A DNA stretch of 64,000 nucleotides from Myxococcales bacterium (lineage in GTDB: Bacteria > Myxococcota_A > Bradymonadia > UBA7976 > UBA1532). Location of the stretch: the NCBI GenBank assembly GCA_020633435.1, contig JACKDP010000003.1, positions 682,001 through 746,000 on the forward strand, read 5' to 3'. The notes below the pieces were generated by a model. The model had not been told where the DNA came from and searched no databases. It was given only the letters and a program-made list of their open reading frames with translations. The position numbers and the translations under genes are program-made. This document shows, piece by piece, positions 37,667 through 47,600 of the stretch; position 1 is the stretch's first letter; every line of letters begins with the position of its first letter.

Positions 37667-39268
37667 TCAGTCCCCCCGCGGCCCTTCGACCTCGCAGCAG
37701 CCCGCGCCGATGGCGTCGCGGCTGAGCTCGGTGCGCAGCAGGTAGGCTCCGGTCGTCACGATGGCCTCGCCGGCCGCCACGGGCCCCGCCACCTGGACGC
37801 GCCGGCCGTCGGCGCGGCCCGGCACGACGACCCTCGGCTCGAACACGCCGGGCTCGAGGCGCACGAAGACCACGGCCTCCTCACCCAGGCGCTGCACGGC
37901 CTCCACCGGGACGACGACGCCGGCCACCGGCGCCGCCACCTGCACCCGGCCCGACACGAACTGCCCCGCGCGCAACATGCCGTCTTTGTTCTGGATCTCG
38001 GCGCGGGCCGTCACCATGCGCGTGCGCGGATCCACCTCCGGCGCCACCCACGTCAGGCGGCCCGGGAAGGCCCGCCCGGGGAGGGCGTCGAGCGTGATCT
38101 CCACGGCCTGGCCGGGCCGCGTGGCCACGGCGTCCCCCTCGGGCAGATCGAGCAGCGCCCACATCACCGAGGTGTCGGCCAGGGTGGCCAGGGCGTCGGC
38201 GTCGCCCGCGAAGGCGCCGGCCAGCGCGGGCCGCCGGATGACCGTGCCCGAGATCGGCGCGTGCACCACGAACCGCCCCCCCTGCTCGGCCTTGCGCGCC
38301 CCGCTCAGCCGCAGGGACTGGTCGATGGCGGACAGCTCGGCCTGGGCGGCCTCCAGCTCCTGCCGGGCCACCTCCACCTGGCGCTCCGAGGCGATGGCCC
38401 CCTTGCGCAGCTCCCGCTGCCGGGCGAGCTGGGCGCGGGCGGCCCCGACGCGCTCACGGGCAGCGCCGCGGTGGGCCTGCAGCTCGCCCACGCGGGCGCT
38501 CTCCAGCGCGAAGAGGGGATCGCCCGCCGCCACCACCTGCCCCAGATCCACCAGCACCTCGCGCACGATGCCCGGCACCAGGGAGCGCACGTCGGCCATG
38601 GCGTTGCGGTTGAAGTCGACGCGGCCCGTGACCGTGAGCCCGACGCCCAGGGCGGCCGCGCTGGCCGGCGCCCACACCAGGCCCGCGGCCGCCTCCATGG
38701 CCGGATCCTTCAGCCGCACCCGCGTCCCCGGCGGCACCGCGCTCGGCGGCGGCACCCCCGGCGGCGGCGGGATGGGGTTGCAGTACGGGCAGACCGACTC
38801 GGGGAAGCCGTGCTCCGGGCACCAGTCCCCGCTGGCCTTCTGCTTGGCCTCCAGCTCCGGGTTGCACTTCGGGCACTGCGACTCGGGCAGGCCGTGCTCG
38901 ACGCACCAGTCGAACCGATCCGCGACCCGGGGCGCGGCCGCCGGGGCGTGGGCCCCGCCGTGGTCGTGGCCGGCGTGGCCGCTCCCCGCGGTCGCTGGCG
39001 CCCCGGGGGGCGCGAGGGGGTGGCACAGCGGACAGACCGACTCGGGGAAGCCATGGCTCGCGCACCAGTCCCCGGCGGCCTGGAAGGCCGGGATGAGGCT
39101 CGGGTTGCACTGCGTGCACATGGACTCGGGCAGCTTGTGCCCACCGCACCAGTCGGCGGGATCGGCGGCGGCCGGCCGGGTGGGCACCGCGAAGGCGACG
39201 CCGCCGAAGCCCAGCGCGACCCCGAAGGCCAGCACGACACCATGAAACGACATCCGCATGCTCCTCAT
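37667..39268 (-). CDS. RND efflux adaptor with four N-terminal Cys/His repeats
   Basis: 533-residue HlyD/CusB-type periplasmic adaptor with a signal peptide (HGVVLAFGVALGFGG). Before the adaptor fold it has four copies of W-C-x-x-H-x-x-P-E-S-x-C-x-x-C-[NH]-P at 40-56, 68-84, 121-137 and 149-165, plus a His-rich GHAGHDHGGAH segment between the second and third. These are likely metal-binding modules that feed or sense metal for the pump. The adaptor core shows VDFNRNAMADVRSLVPG and barrel/hairpin motifs such as VHAPISGTVIRRP. The ATG at 39268 follows GAGGAG and overlaps the upstream TolC-family gene. Confidence 0.9.
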   Translation of the reverse strand: MRSMRMSFHGVVLAFGVALGFGGVAFAVPTRPAAADPADWCGGHKLPESMCTQCNPSLIPAFQAAGDWCASHGFPESVCPLCHPLAPPGAPATAGSGHAGHDHGGAHAPAAAPRVADRFDWCVEHGLPESQCPKCNPELEAKQKASGDWCPEHGFPESVCPYCNPIPPPPGVPPPSAVPPGTRVRLKDPAMEAAAGLVWAPASAAALGVGLTVTGRVDFNRNAMADVRSLVPGIVREVLVDLGQVVAAGDPLFALESARVGELQAHRGAARERVGAARAQLARQRELRKGAIASERQVEVARQELEAAQAELSAIDQSLRLSGARKAEQGGRFVVHAPISGTVIRRPALAGAFAGDADALATLADTSVMWALLDLPEGDAVATRPGQAVEITLDALPGRAFPGRLTWVAPEVDPRTRMVTARAEIQNKDGMLRAGQFVSGRVQVAAPVAGVVVPVEAVQRLGEEAVVFVRLEPGVFEPRVVVPGRADGRRVQVAGPVAAGEAIVTTGAYLLRTELSRDAIGAGCCEVEGPRGD

Positions 39269-40488
39269 GGCAGCGCTCCTCGCGCGGCGGCCAGGGCCAC
39301 GCTCGCCTGAGCCGCGTCGTGCACCAGGCGCGCGTGGCTCTCCCGCGCCTCCAGCAGCTCGCGCTGCACGGCCAGCAGCTCGACCAGGGGCAGGGCCCCC
39401 GCCTCATGGGCCCGCCGGGCCAGATCGACGCTGGCCTCCAGGCTGGGCAGGCCGTCGCGCTCGAACGTCTCGACGGCCGCCACCAGCCGCTCGCAGCGCA
39501 CCCGCGCCGCCAGCACCTCGGCGCGCCCGTCGCGCTCGGCCACCGCCCGGGCCCCGCGCAGCCCCTCGGCGCGCGCCTGGGCCTGGGCCACCTCGGCCGC
39601 CCGCCGGTCGAACACGGGCAGCGCCAGGCGCACGCCCCCGAGCACCCGGTGGACGCCCTCCTCCTGGGCGTAGCGCAGGTGCACCCCCAGATCGGGCCAG
39701 CCCCGCGCCTCCCCGAGCCGGCCCTCGGCCTCGGCCTCGGCCACCGCCGCGTCCAGCGCGCGCAGGCCGGGTCGATCGACCACCGGCCCATCGGCGCAGC
39801 CCCGCGGCAGCGCCGGTCCGCCCACGCTCGGCACGTCCCCCGGCTCGGCGGCCAGCAGCCGACGCAGCCCCTCCAGGCCCACGTCGCGCTCCACCGCCCG
39901 CTGTGTCAGGGCCGCCCGGGCCCGCGCCTCGGCCACCGCGGCCAGGTGCACGTCGAGCCCGCCCACGTCGCCGGCCGCCTTGCGCTTGCGGGCCGTCGAG
40001 TGGATCTCGACCGCCAGCCGCAGGGCCTCGGCCGCGATGCGGTGGTGGTCCTCGTCGTGGCGCGCGGCGACGAACGCCGCCGCCACCGCCCCGAGGGCCT
40101 GCCGCACGGCCTCCTCGGCCGCCGCCTCCGTCGCCGCCAGCCCGGCCGCGGCCGCGTCCTGGCGCGCCACGCGCTGCCCCCCCAGGGGGATGTTCTGGCC
40201 GACGCCCAGCTCCACGTCCGTGGTGTCCCGGCCCAGCCGGGGCCCGGCCCACACCTCCACCTCCAGGGGATCCGTCAACAGCACGGCCGCGCCCCGCTGC
40301 CGCGCCTTCGCCTCGGCGACCCGGGCCCGGGCCGCCAGGACGGCCGGCGCCTGCCCCTCCGCCAGGGCCAGCGCGGCCTCCAGCGTCAGGGGCGGCACCT
40401 CCGCCACCGCAGGCGTCGCCCACAGGCACGCCCACACGACGCGCCAGCGCGCGCCTCGTCTCGTCATCACCATCATGCACCCCGGCAT
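39265..40488 (-). CDS. TolC-family outer-membrane efflux channel
   Basis: 407-residue TolC-family protein with a signal peptide (WRVVWACLWATPAVAE). Long Ala/Arg/Glu-rich helices repeat in two halves (LTLEAALALAEGQAPAVLAARARVAEA and LGGVRLALPVFDRRAAEVAQAQARAE), as in outer-membrane efflux proteins. The conserved TolC feature VGQNIPLGGQR is present. It provides the outer-membrane duct for the pump and adaptor. The ATG at 40488 is 10 bases from GAGG; alternatives a few codons later exist. It overlaps the adaptor start by 4 nt. Confidence 0.92.
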   Translation of the reverse strand: MPGCMMVMTRRGARWRVVWACLWATPAVAEVPPLTLEAALALAEGQAPAVLAARARVAEAKARQRGAAVLLTDPLEVEVWAGPRLGRDTTDVELGVGQNIPLGGQRVARQDAAAAGLAATEAAAEEAVRQALGAVAAAFVAARHDEDHHRIAAEALRLAVEIHSTARKRKAAGDVGGLDVHLAAVAEARARAALTQRAVERDVGLEGLRRLLAAEPGDVPSVGGPALPRGCADGPVVDRPGLRALDAAVAEAEAEGRLGEARGWPDLGVHLRYAQEEGVHRVLGGVRLALPVFDRRAAEVAQAQARAEGLRGARAVAERDGRAEVLAARVRCERLVAAVETFERDGLPSLEASVDLARRAHEAGALPLVELLAVQRELLEARESHARLVHDAAQASVALAAARGALP

Positions 40489-40565
40489 GCGCGGAGATCC
40501 TCAAGGAATTCCGCTGGTTGCACCTCGGCCGGGCCTCGCCGGCCGCGCGTTCAGGCTGCCTGGGG

Positions 40566-40934
40566 TCAGGCTCTCGGGGGCCGCAGGAGGGTGCCCGGCT
40601 CGGCGGAGATCGGCGCCTCGGGCAGGTGCGTGCGGCGATCACCACGCTCGGTGAGCAGCCGCAGGGCAGGGGGGAGCGGGGGCAGCACGGCCAGCAGGGC
40701 CATGTGGCACACGCAGTGATCGCAGGCGTCGGCGCAGCCGAGCCCGTGCTCGTCGTCGCAGCCGCCGACGGCGCCCACGCCGGGCGCCTCCTCGTCGGCG
40801 CAGGGGCAGCCGCAGCAGGCCGGCGAGCCCGCCACCGCCTGCACCACCACCTCGGCCACGGCCGGTCGACCCAGGAGGAGCCCCAGGAAGAACAGCCCCA
40901 TGGCGAGGGCGGCGAAGGCGGGGTGGCGCGGCAC
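40566..40934 (-). CDS. Small exported Cys-rich protein of the metal-efflux operon
   Basis: 122-residue protein with a signal peptide (FAALAMGLFFLGLLLGRPAVA). The middle contains closely spaced cysteines (CCGCPC, GC, C and CDHCVCH) with acidic residues, consistent with metal binding in the periplasm, and then a Leu/Pro-rich region. No family is recognised. GTG at 40934 is only 2 bp from the end of the FHA activator gene, and the TolC-family gene follows. Its place at the head of the pump genes suggests a metal chaperone or sequestration role, which is an inference. Confidence 0.6.
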   Translation of the reverse strand: MPRHPAFAALAMGLFFLGLLLGRPAVAEVVVQAVAGSPACCGCPCADEEAPGVGAVGGCDDEHGLGCADACDHCVCHMALLAVLPPLPPALRLLTERGDRRTHLPEAPISAEPGTLLRPPRA

Positions 40935-40936
40935 GG

Positions 40937-42388
<1,452 letters not shown>

Positions 42389-42395
42389 GGGCGTC

Positions 42396-42424
42396 AAGGT
42401 ACGCTGGGGCTGAAAGTGAGTCAA
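42396..42424 (-). promoter_or_regulatory. Candidate promoter of the activator and efflux operon
   Basis: Minus strand TTGACT (5 of 6 to consensus) and TACCTT with 17-bp spacing. The -10 ends seven bases before the ATG at 42388, so transcription would begin at or beside the start codon. Confidence 0.45.
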
Positions 42425-42581
42425 ACAGGTCTCACCGCCGCGGCGCCCGGGGTGCAATGCCGCGGCGACCCCGGTGGTTCTACGGGGGAATGCCCCGCCA
42501 GCGCCCGCGTCGGTGGCCGCCGTCGGCCGGTTGCCGGCCAGCCCGCGGGGCGGTAGTACTGCCCCCCGAGAGGAGGTCTGA

Positions 42582-43256
42582 ATGAACAGCTTGCTGCTGG
42601 TGATCCTGGGCCTGGCCCAGCCCGCGCCCCCCGCCGCCCCTGCGTCGGCCGCCCCCGCGTCCGCCCCCGCCGCCCTGGACGTCGCCGCCGTCGTCGACGG
42701 CATCCAGGCCTTCTACGCCAGCGCCGAGGACTTCCAGGCCAGCTTCACCCAGACCTACACCTACCAGATCTATGATCGGAAGCAGGTCTCCCACGGGGTC
42801 GTCTACTTCAAGAAGCCCCGCCGCATGCGCTGGGACTACCAGAAGCCCACCCCCAAGGTCTTCGTCGCCGACGGCGCCACGCTCTGGGTCTACGAGCCCG
42901 AGGAGAGCCAGGTCTTCAAGCGCGACCTGAAGAGCGCCCAGCTCCCCGCCGCCCTCTCCTTCATGAGCGGCGAGGGCAAGCTGGCCGACGAGTTCGACGC
43001 GAAGCTCCTGCCCTCGAAGAACCCCGACCGCCTGCGGGTGGAGCTCACGCCGAAGCGCCACGCCGGCGACTACAAGCTGCTCATCATGGAGGTCGATCGC
43101 GCCACCTTCGCCGTCGAAGCCAGCACCGTCGTCGACCCGGTGGGCAACACCAACCACCTGGTCTTCAACGGCGTGAAGACGAACCAGTCCCTCCCCGACA
43201 AGGGCTTCCAGTTCTCCCCCCCCGCGGGCGTGAAGATCATCACTGGCGGCCAGTAA
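42582..43256 (+). CDS. LolA-like outer-membrane lipoprotein carrier
   Basis: 224-residue periplasmic protein. The signal peptide is followed by an Ala/Pro-rich linker (residues 12-32). The LolA signature starts at about 36: FYASAEDFQASFTQTYTYQIYDRKQVSHGVVYFKKPRRMRWDY, then VADGATLWVYEP and FMSGEGKLADEFDAKLL. LolA ferries lipoproteins from LolCDE to LolB. The Ala/Pro insert is common in myxobacterial members. The ATG at 42582 has GAGAGGAGG upstream. It diverges from the FHA activator over 193 bp. Confidence 0.9.
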   Translation: MNSLLLVILGLAQPAPPAAPASAAPASAPAALDVAAVVDGIQAFYASAEDFQASFTQTYTYQIYDRKQVSHGVVYFKKPRRMRWDYQKPTPKVFVADGATLWVYEPEESQVFKRDLKSAQLPAALSFMSGEGKLADEFDAKLLPSKNPDRLRVELTPKRHAGDYKLLIMEVDRATFAVEASTVVDPVGNTNHLVFNGVKTNQSLPDKGFQFSPPAGVKIITGGQ

Positions 43257-43379
43257 CCTCCCCGGCCGCGGGCCGAAACCCCTCGAAAAATCAGCCACCT
43301 GCGCGCCGACCCGCCGCCACCGTGGCGGCGCGCCCCCGGCCCGTGCACAGTGGGCGTGTCACATCTCTGGAGGCCCGCC

Positions 43380-43856
43380 GTGCTGCCGAGCGTCTACTTC
43401 ACCAACCAGCGCGAGGCGGCCCTCGCCGACCTCATCTGGGCGCGGGCCCAGACCTACAACCTCCAGGGCTTCCACGGCGCCACGAAGCTGCCCTGGGCCA
43501 GCACCCGCGTCATCAAGGCCTGCGGCCTCGCCATCGAGATGCGCTACAACACCGTGGACCTGGGCGAGCCCGCCCGGCGGTGCTTCCCCAAAGAGAAGGC
43601 CAACGTCGAACACTTCTGGTGTGGTGCCATGCTCGGCACCGTCGGCGGCCCCTTCGGCCTCGTCGGCGGCACCGCCCTGAACTTCGTCTACGACGGCATC
43701 ATCAGCCCGCTCTCGAAGGTCTTCAGCGGCAACTCCTTCGACAAGATCGTCGACGGGATCAAGAATGATTACAAGCAGTTCGCCGGCCCCGACACCAACG
43801 GCGTGAAGTTCGGCGCCATCCACCACACCCGCTTCTTCTGGATGGACCGGGACTGA
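43380..43856 (+). CDS. Hypothetical protein
   Basis: 158-residue protein without a recognised domain. It has a hydrophobic Gly-rich stretch near residues 80-100 (CGAMLGTVGGPFGLVGGTALNFVYDG) that could be a membrane segment, and polar ends (EALADLIWARAQTYNLQG and KNDYKQFAGPDTNGVKF). The GTG at 43380 is chosen because GGAGG lies seven bases upstream. It is followed closely by the first SUMF1-like gene, probably as an operon. Function unknown. Confidence 0.55.
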   Translation: MLPSVYFTNQREAALADLIWARAQTYNLQGFHGATKLPWASTRVIKACGLAIEMRYNTVDLGEPARRCFPKEKANVEHFWCGAMLGTVGGPFGLVGGTALNFVYDGIISPLSKVFSGNSFDKIVDGIKNDYKQFAGPDTNGVKFGAIHHTRFFWMDRD

Positions 43857-43869
43857 TCCAGCGCCCCCC

Positions 43870-44685
43870 ATGCTGAGCCTGCTCATCGGCCTGCTGGCCG
43901 CGCCCCCGCCCGCCGCGCCGGCGTCCGCTGCCCCCCCGTCCTCACCGCCGGCCGCTGGCGCGCTGCTCGCGCCCGCCACCCCCGACCGCCCCGCCCTCGT
44001 CTACATCCCGGCCGGCCGCTACACCATGGGCAGCCCCCCGGAGGAAGAAGGCCGCTTCGACGAGTACGAAGAGCCCCGCGCCATCCGCATCGCCGACGCC
44101 TTCGCGATGATGCAGACCGAGGTCACCGAGGCCCAGTGGACGGCCGTCGTGGGCGACCAGGGCCGCCCCTTCGACCGCCCCCCTGGCGAGCCCGACCACC
44201 CCGCCGTCCAGGTCGGCTGGTTCGCCGTCCTGCGCTTCGCCGACACCCTCTCCCTCCGGGAAGGCCTCACCCCCTGCTACCCGAAGGACCGCCGCGGCGA
44301 GCGCCAGCCCGACGACGCCTGCACCGGCTACCGCCTGCCCACCGAGGAGCAGTGGGAGTACGCCGCCCGCGCCGGCACCCGCGGCCCCACCTACGGCCCC
44401 CTCGACGCCATCGCCTGGTACGCCGACAACAGCGGCGGCACCCTGCACCCCGTCGGCCAGAAGCAGCCCAACGCGTGGGCCCTCTACGACATGCTCGGCA
44501 ACGCCAGCGAGTGGACGCTCACGCGGACGGAGGCCGAACACGGCTCCCGGGTCGGCGAGCGCGTCATCCGCGGCCAGAGCTACAAGAGCCTGAAGAGCTG
44601 GGTGCGCGCCGCCAGCCGCGGCGCCCTGTCGCCGGACTTCTGGAATGAAGCCACGGGGTTCCGGCTGCTGCGGCGGGTGCGGTGA
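43870..44685 (+). CDS. SUMF1/formylglycine-generating-like protein without catalytic cysteines
   Basis: 271-residue exported protein (signal peptide plus an Ala/Pro linker) with a SUMF1-type fold: IPAGRYTMGSPPEEE, MMQTEVTEAQWTAVVGD, YRLPTEEQWEYAARAG, NAWALYDMLGNASEWT and GFRLLRRVR. True formylglycine-generating enzymes have a Cys pair in the last 60 residues; here that region (VIRGQSYKSLKSWVRAAS) has none, so it is probably a binding or structural member. Its stop abuts the stop of the large STAND-like gene on the opposite strand. Confidence 0.88.
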   Translation: MLSLLIGLLAAPPPAAPASAAPPSSPPAAGALLAPATPDRPALVYIPAGRYTMGSPPEEEGRFDEYEEPRAIRIADAFAMMQTEVTEAQWTAVVGDQGRPFDRPPGEPDHPAVQVGWFAVLRFADTLSLREGLTPCYPKDRRGERQPDDACTGYRLPTEEQWEYAARAGTRGPTYGPLDAIAWYADNSGGTLHPVGQKQPNAWALYDMLGNASEWTLTRTEAEHGSRVGERVIRGQSYKSLKSWVRAASRGALSPDFWNEATGFRLLRRVR

Positions 44686-47600
44686 TCAGCCCGACCGACG
44701 CTGGCCCAGTCGCAGGACACGCGCCGCGAGGCAAGGGTGGCGTCGTCGAAGCTCAGCGGCCTTCGTCTCCAGCAGAGCCTCCAGGCTAGCCGGGTCGTCA
44801 CGCCAGGTCGCTGGCACCTTCGCCACGTTGAGCCTGGGGTCCGGCCAAAGGACGAGGTAGAGGGCCGCTATCTCTCTGAAATGGTTGGCATATCGGTTGA
44901 CGAGCTGGGTCTCCATCGCGGTCTCGACCCTCCGATTCATGACCCACTTCACCTCGATCTTCAGGGTCAGCGCGTCGCCTCTCTCGTCCTGCGTGTCGAG
45001 CTTGATGTCGATGCGGTCACGGCCGCCGTCCTCCTGGGGTTCAAGGTGAACCTTCAGGCCGGTGAGCTTCTCCAGTTTGCCGCCGAGCCGGTCAGCGAGA
45101 AGGCTGCAGGCGGCGGTCTCGCGCTTTGGCTTCGCGCTCTTGTCGCCATCGGCGTGGGAGCGATCGAGGAACGCCTCGGCGAGGCCGGCATCCGCGAGGT
45201 CCTTTTCCACGTCGTCCAGCGCCTCCAGCACACGGTCGAGCAGGTCCCTCGGCGTCCGCAACCGTGGCTCGAAGCTGGCCGCCTCGGCCAGGGAGAGGGG
45301 CTGCCAGGCCGACTTCGCTCGCGCGCGTTGAGCGTCGAGGATGTTGCCGCCGTGCCAGCCGAACTCTTCGACGAGCGCCCGCACCTGCTCCACGGCTCCC
45401 GACGCGACCAGGCGCGTGAAGAGCGCCGACCGGAGCCGCGCCACTCGATCGATGGGCTGCACCGGCCCGGCGTTCCGGCGCGGCTCGGGGTCGCCGAAGT
45501 CCAGCTTCAGAAGCCGGATGACCTGCGTGGTCCGGTGAGGCGCCACATCCCACAGCTCCATGCTGTCGCCCAGCGCGAACGCGATGAGGCGCCGCGTGTC
45601 GGCTTCCTCCACGAAGCGGTCCCAGAGGTCGCCCCACGCCCGGGCGGTGTCGGCACGAAACAGCGCCGACACAACCCCATCCCGCCCCAGCCTCGCCATG
45701 CCCCAGGCCCAGAACTCATCGCGAGCGGCCGGCAGCGCGAGCAGTGCGCGGAAGAGCCGCTCCTGATCGTGCAAGAGCCCATCGCGCCGGTTGCGCAGCT
45801 CATTGGCCCGGCGGCGCTCGTCGTCCGTGCTGGGCGCTTCTTCGCAGGGCTCGCTGGGCAGCGTGCGCGCAAGAAGGGCCTGGGCCCGCTCGCTCCAGCG
45901 AGGACCCCACCACGGGCCCAGCCAGGTGAACACCGTCCAGCTCAGTCCCCGCCCATGCGCCAGCGCCAGCTCGGCGGCGGCTTCGACTTCGGTGCTGAAC
46001 GCCTCCACCGCCGCGACGACCACCTCGTCAGCATGGGATCGGTCGCCTGCCAGCAAGAACGCCGCGAGCCAGAAGCGGACGACTGGGGGATCGCTGGGCA
46101 GGCTGCTCGGATCGCAGAGCCGCCACGCATGGCGAGCAGCGGAGGGCAGGCGGGAGTCCCCCAACCACTCGGGTTCCTCGAGCGGCGGCGCCGCCAGAAA
46201 GGCCTCGGCGACGGGGAGTGTGCTGGCCTCCAGCTGCGGGTCCAGCTCGTCTCGGTGCCGGAGGACGTCGAGCCGCCAGGCGATCTCCACCCACCACATG
46301 GGGTCGTGCCCGGCCGCCTCGATGAGCTCGACGACCTGTTCCTCGATGGTCGACTCGGGCTCACGCGGCTCGCGCGCGACGGGGACGGGCAGGGGCCTGG
46401 CCTCCCAGCTCCGGCGGCGGTCGATCTCCTCGCGAAGAGCCGGAAGCAGCTCGGCCAGGGCCTCAAGTCGGGGAAGGTGCTCGCTGCTCCAGCGATAGTC
46501 GACCGCCAGACCGCACCACCTCCGGGCCATCTCAGGCTCGACCTCGCGGAGGGCCTCCGCCTCCTCCAGGACGATGTCGAGAGGCGGCAAGATCCTGGAA
46601 AAGGTCCAGAAGCGCCGCGTGCGGGCCCGCTCGTCGCCGAGCCCCACGAGGATGGCCCTCACCACGGCGCGCCGGCGCCTGAAGTCGGACGGGTCCTCCC
46701 AGGCGTCGAGTCCCCATCGTTCGAGGTCGCTCCCGTCAACGTTCGACGGCAGCCACGCCGCGAAGACACCGCCAAGGGCGCGAGCGATGGTCGGCTCAAG
46801 CGCTAGATCCCAGGCGCGCTGGAGCAGCGCCCCGAGGAACGGCCACCGTTCGGCGACGAGGTGGCCCGGCTGGGAGGCCGTCCACGCCAGGACGCGCTCC
46901 AACTCCGTCAGACCCAGGCCATCGATGAGCGCGGCCACATGCTGACCGAGGAAGTACGAGAGGTTGAAGTTCCTCTCACGTCGACGGCGTGGATCGAGCT
47001 CCAGGATCAGCCCAGCCGAAGACAGGTGGTCGGGCCACAGAGCTTCCAGCAGCTGGCCATGGAGTCGGTCGGGCAACTCCTCGTCGAGGAGGGGCCGAAG
47101 AGCCGCCAGCGGGCTGCGATCGGAGCGCTCGGCGAGGCGGAATACCGCCTCGATTCGGACACCCTCTGCGACAGACGGGGTGCTGGCGACCTCGACAAGT
47201 CCGTTGGCCGCCCCCGGCCGGTCGGCCAGCGCGACCAGCCGGGTGGCGGCCCGAGCTACCTCCTCGTGGGCATCGTGGAGCAGCCGTCGCGCCCGCTCAT
47301 CCACTGCGGGGCTAAGCAGCACCCGCAGGTCATGCCCCCAGAGCTGTGCCCGCCCCTGGCGGACCGCCGAGACGAGGGCTTCAAACCACTGGAGTCGCTG
47401 CGCCTCCGGCAGGTGGGCCTGCAGTTCCAACAACCGCGCCGGGTCCGCCTCGACCAGCCAATCCGCGCAGTCGGGGCGCAGCGCGGCCAGCCACGCGGCC
47501 AGACCCGAGAGGGGCTCGGGGACGATGCCTTCGATCTCCATCAGGCTACGGAGCCTGCCCAGGGAGACTTCCTGGTTCACCGTGAATCTGGCGGCGAGGT

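Noticed and set aside
44686..44691. TGATCA at the convergent stops as a recombination site
   Set aside because: The palindrome is just the two overlapping-in-phase stop codons; no longer repeat extends around it.
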